NCBI RefSeq assembly: GCF_031458175.1
Contig: NZ_JAVDXX010000001.1
Location: 2,108,001 to 2,172,000 of the forward strand
DNA: 64,000 nt
From: Pseudoglutamicibacter albus
Lineage (GTDB): Bacteria; Actinomycetota; Actinomycetes; Actinomycetales; Micrococcaceae
Direction: 5' to 3'
Part shown: piece after piece, positions 9,654 through 19,343 of the stretch
Numbering within the stretch: position 1 is the first letter of the stretch
How the letters are laid out: the number at the start of each line of letters is the position of its first letter
The notes under the pieces: model-generated
Seen by the model: the letters and a program-made list of their open reading frames with translations, nothing else
What the model was told of the DNA's origin: nothing
Database searches by the model: none
Program-made: the position numbers and the translations under genes

Positions 9654-10570
9654 TCCTCGACTTCGGCGATGGCGCCGCGGACAGCGGCCTCCAGCCGCTT
9701 CGCCGCATGCCCCGTATGCCCGGGTGCCCACGGAGCCACCAGCTCCAGATGGCGCGCGAAACGTGCGTTATCAAACGGAACGAGTGCGACGTCGTCGTTG
9801 GCCATGTGCTGCGCAAGGAGCGGGATCAAACCCACCGCAAGCCCTGCCCCTACCAGGCCAAGCAGGGATGGAAGATCATCGGTGCGCAGCGTGGAAACAT
9901 TGAGCTGGAGCCCGGCGTCAGAGAACACGTCCATGACCACCTGATCCATAGGGTCACCCTCTTTGGTGCCTAAAGCCCACTTCTCTTGAGCCAACGGAAC
10001 CAGGTCTTGAGCGCGGACAACACTCAGCCCAGCCGCCCAATGGTCTGTGGGGACCGCGAGTAAAAGTTCGTCCTCATACAGCGGAATACGTAGGGCGCGC
10101 GGCCCAAGCGAGAGCGGATAGCCGTCCACCGCGTAAATGATCGCGGCATCCAAGGCGCGGCGGTTGATGCGCTGGATCAAGTCCGGGCTTTCCTCCAAGG
10201 TTGGCTCGACCTCGAAACCCAGCTGCTCAGCGCTACGAACAATCGAGGGCAGAAGCCGCGCCGCCGCGGTAGGGAAGAGGCCCAACGTGAGGCGAGTACG
10301 GCCCAGACGAGCAAGATCCCGGGTGTCGCGCAGCGCGGAATCAGACAACGCGAGGATCTCCGCGGCGCGCTCCGCCATGAGCTCACCCGCATGTGTGAGC
10401 CGTGTACCGCGCGTATCGCGCACCGTGAGCGGGGCACCCACAGCGCGGTCAAGATTACCCAGGTGATGATCAACCGTGGGCTGCGACCAGCCCAAAGCCC
10501 GCGCCGCCTTAGCCACCGAGCCGTGACGAGCTATCGCATCCAGGGCCTGCAACTGCCGCGTATCGAGCAT
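9650..10570 (-). CDS. LysR family transcriptional regulator
   Basis: A 306-residue DNA-binding regulator. The N-terminal winged helix-turn-helix is GSVAKAARALGWSQPTVDHH (about residues 17-36), followed by a LysR-type effector-binding domain. An AGG-rich ribosome site precedes the ATG. It is divergent from the PLP decarboxylase gene across a 220-bp spacer filled with 16-bp repeats, so the decarboxylase is the first candidate target, by the usual LysR arrangement. The effector is unknown. Confidence 0.85.
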   Translation of the reverse strand: MLDTRQLQALDAIARHGSVAKAARALGWSQPTVDHHLGNLDRAVGAPLTVRDTRGTRLTHAGELMAERAAEILALSDSALRDTRDLARLGRTRLTLGLFPTAAARLLPSIVRSAEQLGFEVEPTLEESPDLIQRINRRALDAAIIYAVDGYPLSLGPRALRIPLYEDELLLAVPTDHWAAGLSVVRAQDLVPLAQEKWALGTKEGDPMDQVVMDVFSDAGLQLNVSTLRTDDLPSLLGLVGAGLAVGLIPLLAQHMANDDVALVPFDNARFARHLELVAPWAPGHTGHAAKRLEAAVRGAIAEVED

Positions 10571-10609
10571 GAACCTGCCTCTATCGTCTTTGGAAGTGAG
10601 AGTGGAGCG

Positions 10610-10688
10610 CCCTAAAGCTGGGTCACCTAGAGCTTGCTGAGTTTGGAATGTGGCGACCCTAGAGCTGGCTGACCCTAGAACTGGTTAA
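10610..10688. repeat. Degenerate tandem repeat, 16 bp x about 5
   Basis: Units begin at 10610, 10626, 10641, 10657 and 10673. The last two, CCCTAGAGCTGGCTGA and CCCTAGAACTGGTTAA, and the first, CCCTAAAGCTGGGTCA, are clearly related. The unit at 10626 is one base shorter and the one at 10641 is strongly diverged. The array fills the spacer between the divergent LysR and decarboxylase genes. Confidence 0.75.
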
Positions 10689-10731
10689 ACCGAGGGCCGG
10701 CTCCATACTGAGTATAGAGGGATATAGAAAA

Positions 10732-10770
10732 ATGACCCGTTCACAGCATAGATTTCGCATGTTTTCATAG
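10732..10770 (+). other. Possible 12-codon upstream reading frame
   Basis: ATG at 10732 opens a 12-residue frame, MTRSQHRFRMFS, ending in TAG at 10768-10770, about 24 nt before the decarboxylase start. Three of the 12 residues are Arg. AGGGA lies about 10 nt before the ATG. It could be a leader peptide that senses a basic amino acid, but nothing beyond its position and composition supports translation. Confidence 0.25.
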
Positions 10771-10793
10771 AGGTTATGCTCAAGGAAACCTTT

Positions 10794-12461
10794 ATGTGCA
10801 AGCCGGGATCTGACCTCCAGAAGACCGCCCGCGAGGTTGGCGACATCGCCCGCGGAAACCCAGCACAGCATCGTGCCCCGTTCGGCCATGCCCTCCTTGA
10901 GTATGCCCAGCGCGACACCCTCCAGGTCATGGTGCCCGGCCATGCGTGTGATGCTGAGCGTTCGTATCCGGAGCTCGTGGACTTCATGGGCGCCCAAGGT
11001 GTAGCGCTCGATGTTCCACCGATGACCGACGGCATCGACCTAGGCGAAAACACCCCGCTCGATGAGGCGCTCGAGCTCGCCGCTGAGGCGTGGGGTGCCT
11101 CCCGCACGTGGTTCATGACCAACGGCGCGTCCCAGGCCAACCGCACCGCCGCGATCGCGGTGCGAGCGCTCGGTGAGCGCGTCATGGTTCAGCGTGCTAT
11201 GCATTCGAGCTTCACCGACGGGATTCTGCTGGCGGGGCTCATGCCGTCTTTCGTTGTCCCGAACGTTGATTCACGCAACGGCGTCACGCACGGCTTGACC
11301 CCTGAAGCGCTCGATGAGGCGCTCACTTCACAGGCCCAGGCCGGTGAGAAGGTCGATAGCGTCTATGTGGTTTCGCCGAGCTATTTCGGTGCGGTTGCCG
11401 ATGTCGAGGGGCTCGCTGAGGTTGCGCACGCACACGATGCAGCACTCATCGTGGATGGCGCGTGGGGCCCGCACTTCGGTTTCCACCCGGATCTGCCCGG
11501 CTCGCCGGTGGCGCTCGGTGCGGACCTCGTGATTTCTTCGACGCATAAGCTCGTTGGTTCGCTCACCCAATCAGCGATGCTGCATTTGGGGCACGGGCCG
11601 TTGGCGCGAAAGCTCGAGCCGTTCGTTGAACGCGCGTACACGATGACCGGCTCGACCTCGGCCTCCAACATCCTGAAGGGCTCTCTGGACGTGGCCCGCC
11701 AAGGCCTCATCAACGGCCGTGACCGCATCGAGAGCGCCTTGCGTGGTGCCGAACAGCTACGCGAGGCGCTACGTGAGGATGATCGTTTCCGTGTTCTTTC
11801 TGATGATTTCGGTGATTTCGCGGACATCCATGAGATCGACACGCTCCGCATCCCCGTGGATGTATCCCGTTTGGGGCATACGGGCCATTGGGTGCGTCAG
11901 CGGCTCATCGCGGACCACGACGTCTACTGCGAAATGTCCACTGCCACGACCATCGTCATCATCTTCGGTGCCCTGGCTACCCCTGCGGTTGACCGGACCC
12001 TCGAGGCGCTGCGTGCTGTAGCTGATGCCGCGCAGAACCCGAATGTCGACGCCGATTCCGCTGACATCCCGGTTGCTTCCGGTAACTCGGTGGTTGCGGC
12101 AACGGACGCTTGGGAAGCAACCACCCCAGGCCATGCAGTTGACGCGCTCAGCGGTACCGCGGAACAGCCCGGTACTGAGGAGCGTTTCCCCGAGCTCCCG
12201 AAAGCCGGAACTATGCGGCTGCTGCCGCGCGATGCCTACTTCGCGGACGCTTTCGACGTGGTTTCAGATCAGGACGCGGTGGGCCGGATCAGCGCGGACA
12301 CCCTGGCCGCTTACCCGCCAGGCATCCCGAACGTTCTGCCGGGCGAGGAAATCACGCAAGAGATCGTCTCGTTCCTGCAGGCAGTAGCGACCTCGCCCAC
12401 CGGATACGTGCGCGGTGCGCAAGACGCGAAAGTAACGACCTTCCGCGTAGTCGCAGAATAG
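10794..12461 (+). CDS. PLP-dependent Orn/Lys/Arg decarboxylase family protein
   Basis: A 555-residue fold-type I PLP enzyme of the Orn/Lys/Arg decarboxylase group. The cofactor lysine lies in SSTHKLVGSLTQ (about residue 251), with the preceding Asp in IVDGAWGPHFGF. A C-terminal decarboxylase domain with PPGIPNVLPGEEI is present. It would convert a basic amino acid to a diamine or agmatine; which one cannot be decided. ATG 10794 is chosen because AAGGAA stands 5-6 nt upstream; ATG 10776 is in frame but less well placed. It is divergent from a LysR gene, its likely regulator. Confidence 0.85.
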   Translation: MCKPGSDLQKTAREVGDIARGNPAQHRAPFGHALLEYAQRDTLQVMVPGHACDAERSYPELVDFMGAQGVALDVPPMTDGIDLGENTPLDEALELAAEAWGASRTWFMTNGASQANRTAAIAVRALGERVMVQRAMHSSFTDGILLAGLMPSFVVPNVDSRNGVTHGLTPEALDEALTSQAQAGEKVDSVYVVSPSYFGAVADVEGLAEVAHAHDAALIVDGAWGPHFGFHPDLPGSPVALGADLVISSTHKLVGSLTQSAMLHLGHGPLARKLEPFVERAYTMTGSTSASNILKGSLDVARQGLINGRDRIESALRGAEQLREALREDDRFRVLSDDFGDFADIHEIDTLRIPVDVSRLGHTGHWVRQRLIADHDVYCEMSTATTIVIIFGALATPAVDRTLEALRAVADAAQNPNVDADSADIPVASGNSVVAATDAWEATTPGHAVDALSGTAEQPGTEERFPELPKAGTMRLLPRDAYFADAFDVVSDQDAVGRISADTLAAYPPGIPNVLPGEEITQEIVSFLQAVATSPTGYVRGAQDAKVTTFRVVAE

Positions 12462-12517
12462 GGCCAGCCGTGTAGCCCCGGTGTTGCCGGCCCAGCCGCT
12501 GCTGACCCACCCGCATG

Positions 12518-13126
12518 TTAGACGAGGGTCTCTGCGAGCCGTAACAGGAGCTCAGCTGAGGCGCGGCCCGCTACTTCTTCGCGCCAGCGGGCGCGCGCTA
12601 TGGTCTGCGATACCGCTTGAACGGTGACCCCTAAAGCCTCGGCTACGGCCTTCTGTTGGCCACGCACACCAGGGAGAAGTAAGTCAATGACCGCCCAGTC
12701 GGCGGCCGAGCGGCGTGAGATCACGTCCCCTAAGAGGACGAGCGCGCCCTCAGCGGCGGCAGCGGTTTCCGGCGCGGTGGGTAGCCCATCGAGCGCTATA
12801 CCCGCCGGTCCGGCCTCAACCGCGACGGGCACCGTGGCCCGCACCGTACGTTCAACGGCCACCCGAGACCGAGCCGCCGCGGCATCGTGTGCATCAACCC
12901 CGGCAATACCGACCCCCACCCGGAACACGGCACCGTCAGGGCCGGGCCGCAACCCCGTCAGAACAGCCAACACCACATCGGCGGGGTCAGCGATAAGGCC
13001 CGCGGCCTCATCGCCCACGGTCCGGTCGAAACCATCCGCGGCATCGCCCACCGACCGTTTAAGTGACTGCAGCAGAACACCCACGCCATCGCCGACGTCG
13101 CGGGTGTTCTGCTGCGTCAAAGTCAC
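12518..13126 (-). CDS. SatD-like protein with C-terminal HTH (tentative)
   Basis: A 202-residue protein. The segment FDRTVGDEAAGLI followed by FRVGVGIAG resembles the core of SatD-type proteins. The C-terminus is a helix-turn-helix, QKAVAEALGVTVQAVSQTIA (about residues 162-181). The usual SatD N-terminal strand is missing: the frame upstream stops at once at the ppa stop codon (13142-13144), which is in the same frame. No Shine-Dalgarno precedes the GTG start. It lies 15 nt downstream of ppa and is probably cotranscribed. Function unknown; the family assignment is weak. Confidence 0.6.
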   Translation of the reverse strand: MTLTQQNTRDVGDGVGVLLQSLKRSVGDAADGFDRTVGDEAAGLIADPADVVLAVLTGLRPGPDGAVFRVGVGIAGVDAHDAAAARSRVAVERTVRATVPVAVEAGPAGIALDGLPTAPETAAAAEGALVLLGDVISRRSAADWAVIDLLLPGVRGQQKAVAEALGVTVQAVSQTIARARWREEVAGRASAELLLRLAETLV

Positions 13127-13141
13127 ATGGAACAGAGGTGC

Positions 13142-13621
13142 TCAGCCCTTGAAACGTTCGATGGACTCCTGAAGTTCCTTCTCGGCGGCCTCACGGTCAG
13201 CCCATCCCTCAACCTTGACCCACTTGCCAGGCTCAAGATCCTTATAACGAGTGAAGAAGTGCTCGATCTCCTGGCGTAAGAACTCGCCCAGGTCCTCAAC
13301 GGACTGGATGTGATCGAAACGAGGATCAGACGGAACGCACACAACCTTCGCGTCCTCACCGCCGTCATCAGTCATGTTCAAAACGCCGATCGGGCGAGCC
13401 TCAACCACAACACCTGGGTGCAAATCCACGCCTGGGATGTAAACCAAAGCATCCAGCGGGTCGCCGTCCAAACCGAGGGTGTTGTCAAAGAACCCGTAGT
13501 GGGTTGGGTACTGCATAGGGGTGAACAGGACGCGATCCAAGTGGATGCGGCCGGTTTCGTGGTCCACCTCGTACTTGACACGGGAGCCGGCAGGGATTTC
13601 GATGGTCACATCATGCTTCAT
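13142..13621 (-). CDS. ppa: Inorganic pyrophosphatase, family I
   Basis: Hydrolyses pyrophosphate released by biosynthetic reactions, in the cytosol with Mg2+. The 159-residue length is normal for the short bacterial form. The metal-binding signature DGDPLDALV (about residues 53-61) and YGFFDNTLG are present, with a later Asp/Lys active-site segment near [20 protein letters not shown] at optimal spacing supports the ATG. It is divergent from dacB and leads the SatD-like gene. Confidence 0.95.
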   Translation of the reverse strand: MKHDVTIEIPAGSRVKYEVDHETGRIHLDRVLFTPMQYPTHYGFFDNTLGLDGDPLDALVYIPGVDLHPGVVVEARPIGVLNMTDDGGEDAKVVCVPSDPRFDHIQSVEDLGEFLRQEIEHFFTRYKDLEPGKWVKVEGWADREAAEKELQESIERFKG

Positions 13622-13718
13622 GTGTGCACTCCTTTAAGTGGTGGGTAAATGGTGGGGTGTCCCGCGCGTTGCCGGCGCGCGGGCGTTCTCTGTTTAAGGG
13701 TAACTGACGTGAGCTAAG

Positions 13719-13724
13719 TAGAAT
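13719..13724 (+). promoter_or_regulatory. Probable -10 box of leaderless dacB
   Basis: TAGAAT ends 7 nt before ATG 13732. No Shine-Dalgarno can be seen before the start. Confidence 0.5.
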
Positions 13725-13731
13725 TTCATTG

Positions 13732-15186
13732 ATGACCAATGCTTCCCGACCCGCGCGTCGCTTCCTTGTCCCTGTAGTTGTGGCCCTGTTGTTGGTGGCC
13801 GCAACCCAGGTGGTGTCTGCGTTTTTTGGGCGGCCGGATGATCCGGCCGCGACCGCCGAGGTTCCTCAGTTGCCGGCCCCGGCGTTCAGTACGTCGGGGC
13901 CGGCCCCGGATGCCGCGGTGCTGCAACGCAAGGTCGATGCAGCACTTGAGGACAGCCCGGGCACGGTTGAGGTATCAGTGGTCGATGCGGTCACAGGCAA
14001 GCAGGTCGCTCACGTTGGTGAGGGGGAGGCGTTGATCCCGGCGTCTTCCTTGAAGGTTCTGACAGGTACCGCGGTGGTGTCCACGCTGGGGCTGGAGGAT
14101 CAGTGGGTCACGCGGACCGTTCTGGACAAGCGGGGCTCCGGGGCGCCTGTCGTGTGGCTGGTTGCTGGTGGCGATGTGATGCTCAACCCGGGCGCAAGTG
14201 ATGCGAAGGCCGTGAATGGTCGCGCAGGTTTGAAGACGTTGGCTGAACAGACCGCTAAAGAACTCAAGGCCTCCGGGGCGCTTGATGAAGCGGATGGTTC
14301 GCTCAAAGTGGGTGTGGATACCCGGATGTTCACAGGCCCAGCGTTGAACCCTGACTGGGCAGATGATCTGGTTTCAACCAACAACGTCACCGAGATCGCC
14401 CCGATTGCCCTTTACGCGGGCCGCTCAGAGGCCTCACACACCTCCCCGGTGGTCCGGAACCCGGACGAGCATGCTTTAGAGGTGTTCACCGGCCACCTGC
14501 AGTCTGCCGTGAAGTCAGGGAAGAAAAGCGTTGAGGTCAAGCAGGCGTCTGGGAAGACTAAACCGGGCTTTGACGCCGTAGACCCGTTTGAGCCCGGCAG
14601 CGTCGAAGGTCAGCTCGCGGCCGTGCATTCAGCGACGGTGCGTGAACAACTCGCCTACGGCGAAGCGCATTCAGACAACGTGATCCTCGAAACATACGGC
14701 CGCCTCGTGGGGATCAAACGCGGGCATGAAGGCTCGACTCAAGGCGCCATCGAGGGCGTTAAACAAGCCCTCGAAGAACTCGGCGTAGAAACAAACGAGC
14801 TCGTGATGCGAGACACCAGCGGGCTCTCAGACAAAAACCGCGTCCAAGCAGGCACGCTCGCCGACGTCATGGCGCTGACCCTCAACGATGGCTCGGCAAG
14901 CCAGCCTGCTCGTCGGGATCTAGCGTTCGTGCCATCCTTGCTACCGCGCGCGGGCGTCAACGGAACCATGGAAACCCGCCTGGATGGGAAGAAGACTAAG
15001 GCGCTCGTGCTCGCGAAAACCGGCACGCTCGCAGACGTCATATCCCTCACCGGCGTCGTCACCACCAAGGAAGGCCGCCCACTCGGGTTCTCCATCATTT
15101 TCAACGACGTCGAAGGCAACCTGGACGCCGCACGCGCCTCAGCCGACGCCGTGGCCACCGCGCTCGCCGACTGCGGTTGCCAATAG
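13732..15186 (+). CDS. dacB: D-alanyl-D-alanine carboxypeptidase/endopeptidase (PBP4 type)
   Basis: A 484-residue penicillin-binding protein of the S13 family that trims or cleaves peptidoglycan peptides outside the membrane. An N-terminal hydrophobic signal or anchor segment (about residues 12-30) follows a basic start. The catalytic motifs are all visible: SSLK with Ser105 and Lys108, SDN at 314-316 and KTG at 429-431. The usual S13 insertion lies between the first two. ATG 13732 is chosen over TTG 13729 because TAGAAT stands 7 nt upstream. It is followed by tilS, hpt and ftsH in the order common in actinobacteria. Confidence 0.92.
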   Translation: MTNASRPARRFLVPVVVALLLVAATQVVSAFFGRPDDPAATAEVPQLPAPAFSTSGPAPDAAVLQRKVDAALEDSPGTVEVSVVDAVTGKQVAHVGEGEALIPASSLKVLTGTAVVSTLGLEDQWVTRTVLDKRGSGAPVVWLVAGGDVMLNPGASDAKAVNGRAGLKTLAEQTAKELKASGALDEADGSLKVGVDTRMFTGPALNPDWADDLVSTNNVTEIAPIALYAGRSEASHTSPVVRNPDEHALEVFTGHLQSAVKSGKKSVEVKQASGKTKPGFDAVDPFEPGSVEGQLAAVHSATVREQLAYGEAHSDNVILETYGRLVGIKRGHEGSTQGAIEGVKQALEELGVETNELVMRDTSGLSDKNRVQAGTLADVMALTLNDGSASQPARRDLAFVPSLLPRAGVNGTMETRLDGKKTKALVLAKTGTLADVISLTGVVTTKEGRPLGFSIIFNDVEGNLDAARASADAVATALADCGCQ

Positions 15187-15215
15187 AGCGTCCCCATGAA
15201 CGAAACCCGGCCACG

Positions 15216-16289
15216 ATGAGTAGCGAACGCATCCCACCCGCAGTATTCAGGCGGATTCAGCGTGCCCGCGAGGCGCTACGCCAGCGGTTGCCGGGCGGAC
15301 TGAATTATGTGCTCGCGGTGTCTGGTGGCGCGGATTCGCTCGCGCTCGCCGCGGTGTGCGCGCAGATGCGTCGCGACGGGGACTTGACTGGTCGGCTCAC
15401 CGCTGTGGTTGTGGACCATCAGTTGCAGGCCGGAAGCGCTGCCGCCGCGGAAGGGGCGGCGCGCGCATGCCGCGTTTTGGGTGTGGAGCAGGTGGTGGTC
15501 CGCCGTGTTGAGGTGCCGGGTAAAGGCACAGAGAACGATGCGCGGGAGGCCCGGTATCGCGAGCTTGAACTGGTGCGTGAAGAGGTTGGGGCCGAGTTCG
15601 TTCTGACCGCCCACACCGCCAACGATCAGGCTGAACAGGTGCTGCTCGCACTCGCGCGGGGTTCAGGCACACGCGCTATAGCTGGGATCCCGGACCGGCG
15701 GGGACGGTTCCTGCGGCCGTTCCTGGAGGTGTGGCGCGAGGATACCGAGGCGGTGTGTGAGGCTTATGGGGTCCAGCCGTGGGAAGACCCCACGAACACG
15801 GACCCCGAATTCGCGCTACGGAACAAGGTCCGGCTCGAACTGCTACCAGAATTCACGCGAGTGCTGGGCGATGGCGCGCTCACCAACCTTGTTCGCACCG
15901 CAATCCAAGCCCGCCACGATGCCGAGCACCTCGATAACGAAGCCGAAGCCGCACTCCAAACGTGCGCACTGACCGAAACCCCAGAAGTCCTCGACGGGCC
16001 CCGCGCATCAGGGCGGGCACCGATGCAGTGGGACCTCGACCGTTACCTGCTGAAAAACGCGCCGCAAGCCATCCGCACCCGCGTATTGCGTTTCGCCGCG
16101 CAAACCGTAGGGGGGCGTGCTCCCACCGCAGAACGCACAGCGGCACTCGAACGCCTCACTGCAGGTGAAGGCTCCGCAGGCCCCATCGAGCTCGACGGCT
16201 ACGTTACCGCTCACCGCATCAAAACCACACCTAACCACAGCGTGATCCGGTTCATCGGGCGGCCGCCGGCGGGCGCATCGGACGCATAA
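15216..16289 (+). CDS. tilS: tRNA(Ile)-lysidine synthase
   Basis: Attaches lysine to C34 of tRNA-Ile(CAU), so that it reads AUA. The 357-residue protein has the ATP-pyrophosphatase loop SGGADS (residues 36-41), VVDHQL, and the HTANDQAEQVLLALARGSG segment, which is characteristic of TilS. A C-terminal substrate domain of reduced length follows. The frame is open back to 15177, inside dacB, but ATG 15216 gives the normal N-terminus. It lies 29 nt after dacB and is probably cotranscribed. Confidence 0.9.
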   Translation: MSSERIPPAVFRRIQRAREALRQRLPGGLNYVLAVSGGADSLALAAVCAQMRRDGDLTGRLTAVVVDHQLQAGSAAAAEGAARACRVLGVEQVVVRRVEVPGKGTENDAREARYRELELVREEVGAEFVLTAHTANDQAEQVLLALARGSGTRAIAGIPDRRGRFLRPFLEVWREDTEAVCEAYGVQPWEDPTNTDPEFALRNKVRLELLPEFTRVLGDGALTNLVRTAIQARHDAEHLDNEAEAALQTCALTETPEVLDGPRASGRAPMQWDLDRYLLKNAPQAIRTRVLRFAAQTVGGRAPTAERTAALERLTAGEGSAGPIELDGYVTAHRIKTTPNHSVIRFIGRPPAGASDA

Positions 16290-16397
16290 ATCTGAGCACA
16301 AATCCTGCAGAGAGCACTATCGTGTGCAAACATGGAGGGAAGCGGCTTTCTATATCGCTAGCCGCCGGCCGCCACATCGTGTAAAAAGGGGAAGTCC

Positions 16398-16955
16398 GTG
16401 AAGCCAGATCACGTCGCCGATGACCTAAAAAACGTACTCATGTCGCGTGAGGAAATCGATCAGGTGGTTCGCGACCTGGCCGCAAGAATCGACGAGGACT
16501 ACAAGGGCCGCGACCTGCTGCTCGTCGGCGTCCTCAAAGGTGCCGTGATGATCATGGCTGATCTTTCCCGCGAGTTGAAGATGAACGTCTCGATGGATTG
16601 GATGGCGGTGTCCTCCTACGGATCCGGCACGCAGTCCTCGGGTGTCGTACGGATCCTCAAGGACCTCGACACTGACCTCATGGGCCGCGACGTGCTCATC
16701 GTTGAGGACATCATCGACTCCGGTTTGACGCTCTCGTGGCTTGTCTCCAACCTGAAGTCGCGCGGGCCGCGTTCCCTGGAGATCTGCACGTTCCTGCGCA
16801 AGCCTGACGCGATCAAGGTCGATATCGACGTCAAGTATGTGGGCCGCGACATCCCGAACGAGTTCGTGGTCGGTTACGGCCTAGATTTCGCAGAGAAGTA
16901 CCGCAACCTCGATGCGCTCGGCACGCTCGCTCCGCACGTGTACCAAAGCGAGTAG
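16398..16955 (+). CDS. hpt: Hypoxanthine phosphoribosyltransferase
   Basis: Salvages hypoxanthine (and guanine) with PRPP to make IMP/GMP. The 185-residue length is typical. The PRPP-binding loop VLIVEDIIDSGLTLSWL (about residues 98-114) and the N-terminal LLVGVLKGAV are clear, and the C-terminal FVVGYGLDFAEKYRNL is family-specific. The GTG start is supported by GGGGAAG. It stands between tilS and ftsH as in many actinobacteria, where the three are commonly linked. Confidence 0.95.
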   Translation: MKPDHVADDLKNVLMSREEIDQVVRDLAARIDEDYKGRDLLLVGVLKGAVMIMADLSRELKMNVSMDWMAVSSYGSGTQSSGVVRILKDLDTDLMGRDVLIVEDIIDSGLTLSWLVSNLKSRGPRSLEICTFLRKPDAIKVDIDVKYVGRDIPNEFVVGYGLDFAEKYRNLDALGTLAPHVYQSE

Positions 16956-17037
16956 TACCTCGGGTTGATTCTGGCGCGGTAGGCGACAGGTAATCTAGAA
17001 CGTTAGAAGTATGTAAGCGGGTTCGCAGCTCCCCTTT

Positions 17038-17067
17038 GAACAGCCGGCCGTGTTGAAGAACAGCCGG
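17038..17067. repeat. Direct repeat GAACAGCCGG, 20-bp period
   Basis: GAACAGCCGG occurs at 17038-17047 and 17058-17067 in the leader region of ftsH. Flanking bases are only partly conserved. Confidence 0.55.
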
Positions 17068-17121
17068 TTTTGACGGGTGGGGTAGGGGCTGTGGCTAAGA
17101 GGAAGGCGCGTCAGCGCATCA

Positions 17122-19173
17122 ATGGACAAGACGACTCAGCCTAAGAAGAAGCTGTATCAAACCTGGTATTTCTGGGTCATTCTGGGTGTTGTTGGACTCA
17201 TGGTTGGTATGTCCGTTCTGTTGAGCGGGCAGCGCAACGAGGTCCCGACCTCGGTTGGTCTGAAGCTTCTTGAGGACAACAAGGTCACGCGCGTTGATCT
17301 GAATGATGACGGCAACCGGGTTGAACTGAAAACCACGGAACCGGTCAAGCATGAGGGCCGTGACCTTGGTAAGAAGGTCACGTTCAAGTATTCGGTGACC
17401 CGCGGCCCGGAGGTCGCTAAGGCGATTGCGGCCGCGGAGCCAGAGAATGGTTTCGAGGACCGCCCGCAGACCAGTAACTGGTTCTTGTCCACGTTGGGTC
17501 TGTTGTTGCCGATGATCATCATCCTCGGCTTGTTCTTGTTCCTGATGTCGCGCGCCCAGGGTGGTTCCGGCAAGATCATGCAGTTCGGTAAGTCCCGGGC
17601 GAAGATGATCAATAAGGACATGCCGGAGGTCACGTTCAAGGATGTGGCTGGCGCGGATGAGGCTGTTGAGGAGCTCCGGGAGATCCAGGAGTTCTTGCAG
17701 CATCCGCAGAAGTTCGCTTCAGTTGGGGCGAAGATCCCGCGCGGTGTTCTGCTGTATGGCCCTCCGGGTACCGGTAAGACGTTGCTTGCTAAGGCTGTTG
17801 CCGGTGAGGCTGGGGTTCCGTTCTTCTCGATTTCGGGTTCCGATTTCGTTGAGATGTTCGTTGGTGTGGGTGCCTCCCGCGTGCGTGACTTGTTCGAGCA
17901 GGCTAAGAGTTCTTCGCCGTCGATCATTTTTGTTGATGAGATCGATGCGGTGGGCCGCCAGCGTGGTGCCGGCATCGGTGGCGGTAACGATGAGCGTGAA
18001 CAGACGCTGAACCAGTTGCTGGTTGAGATGGATGGTTTCGATGCGAACACCAACGTCATCTTGATTGCGGCGACGAACCGTCCGGATGTTTTGGATCCGG
18101 CCTTGTTGCGTCCGGGCCGTTTTGACCGTCAGGTGCCTGTTGAGGCGCCGGATCTTGCGGGACGTAAGAAGATCCTTGAGGTGCATGCGCGCAATAAGCC
18201 GCTGGTTGATGGGATTGACCTTGAGGCTGTCGCGAAGAAGACACCGGGGTACACGGGTGCTGATCTTGCGAACGTTTTGAATGAGGCCGCGCTGTTGACG
18301 GCGCGTTCCAACGCTCATTTGATTGATGATCGAGCGATCGATGAGGCGATTGACCGTGTGATGGCGGGCCCGCAGAAGCGTACGCGTTTGATGCGTGAGC
18401 ATGAGCGCCAGGTGACGGCTTATCACGAGGGTGGCCACGCATTGGTTGCGGCTGCTTTGAGGCATTCGGCTCCGGTCACCAAGATCACGATTCTTCCGCG
18501 TGGCCGTGCGTTGGGCTACACGATGGTTGTGCCGACGGAGGACCGTTATTCGATAACCCGCCAGGAGTTGTTGGATCAGCTCGCGTATGCGTTGGGTGGC
18601 CGCGTTGCGGAGGAGGTCGTGTTCAACGATCCGTCAACGGGTGCCTCGAACGACATCCAGAAGGCCACCGAGACGGCCCGGAAGATGGTGACCCAGTACG
18701 GCATGAGCTCCGAAGTGGGTGTTGTGCAGCTGGGTACCGGTAGCGGCGAACCGTTCCTGGGCCGTGAAGCCGGGCAGACCCGCGACTATTCCGAGGGCAT
18801 GGCTGAGGTTGTGGACAAGGAAGTCCGTCAACTTCTGGATAACGCTCACGCTGAGGCGTATCAGATTCTGACTCAGAACCGGCACGTCCTGGATCGCTTG
18901 GCTAAGGAACTTTTGGACCGTGAAACCTTGAACCAGGCGGAGGTCGCAGAGATTTTCCATGATCTGGTGAAGCTTCCGGAACGTGAGCAGTGGCTGTTCG
19001 ATGAGGCCCGCCCTGGCCAGGACCTCCCACCGGTACGTGGTGAACGTGACATCAAGCGCGACCCGCAGGGTAAGGGCACCGAGCCGAAACCTGGAGAAGG
19101 TGTCACGGTTGTGGACCCTCCGGCTGGGGGAACTGAACTGCCGGGAGGGGAACCGCAAGGGCCAGGTGCTTAG
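17122..19173 (+). CDS. ftsH: ATP-dependent zinc metalloprotease FtsH
   Basis: A 683-residue membrane-bound AAA+ protease that degrades membrane and regulatory proteins. Order: a transmembrane helix (about 12-32), a periplasm-facing domain, a second helix (about 114-136), the AAA module with Walker A GPPGTGKT (213-220) and Walker B IIFVDEID, the second region of homology, then the zinc site HEGGH (435-439). A Gly/Pro-rich tail closes it. A TAATCT hexamer near 16992 may be the -10, giving a leader of about 120 nt. A 17-codon GTG-started frame (17091) overlaps the start out of frame and is probably chance. No close Shine-Dalgarno precedes ATG 17122, so the start is the least certain point. Confidence 0.95.
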   Translation: MDKTTQPKKKLYQTWYFWVILGVVGLMVGMSVLLSGQRNEVPTSVGLKLLEDNKVTRVDLNDDGNRVELKTTEPVKHEGRDLGKKVTFKYSVTRGPEVAKAIAAAEPENGFEDRPQTSNWFLSTLGLLLPMIIILGLFLFLMSRAQGGSGKIMQFGKSRAKMINKDMPEVTFKDVAGADEAVEELREIQEFLQHPQKFASVGAKIPRGVLLYGPPGTGKTLLAKAVAGEAGVPFFSISGSDFVEMFVGVGASRVRDLFEQAKSSSPSIIFVDEIDAVGRQRGAGIGGGNDEREQTLNQLLVEMDGFDANTNVILIAATNRPDVLDPALLRPGRFDRQVPVEAPDLAGRKKILEVHARNKPLVDGIDLEAVAKKTPGYTGADLANVLNEAALLTARSNAHLIDDRAIDEAIDRVMAGPQKRTRLMREHERQVTAYHEGGHALVAAALRHSAPVTKITILPRGRALGYTMVVPTEDRYSITRQELLDQLAYALGGRVAEEVVFNDPSTGASNDIQKATETARKMVTQYGMSSEVGVVQLGTGSGEPFLGREAGQTRDYSEGMAEVVDKEVRQLLDNAHAEAYQILTQNRHVLDRLAKELLDRETLNQAEVAEIFHDLVKLPEREQWLFDEARPGQDLPPVRGERDIKRDPQGKGTEPKPGEGVTVVDPPAGGTELPGGEPQGPGA

Positions 19174-19197
19174 GCCCTGGCACATAGCGGCGGAGCT

Positions 19198-19225
19198 CGC
19201 GAGGACCAGGCGTCTGGCCCTCGCG
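19198..19225. terminator. GC-rich hairpin after ftsH
   Basis: Arms 19198-19209 and 19214-19225 pair over 12 positions with one A-C mismatch and a 4-nt loop. There is no T-run, so it could be a weak terminator or a 3'-end stabiliser. Confidence 0.45.
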
Positions 19226-19343
19226 GCGTAATTGTGTACGCGTGTGCGGACGGAACGGTGTTTGAGGTTCTCCGAGCTAGAACCTGCAGGCTGGTCTGAT
19301 CTAAGATCAAACTGATCTGTCTCCGAAGCCACGTTAGGTTGTC

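Noticed and set aside
17091-17144. 17-codon GTG frame overlapping the ftsH start
   Set aside because: Very short, overlaps ftsH out of frame, and no conservation evidence is available.
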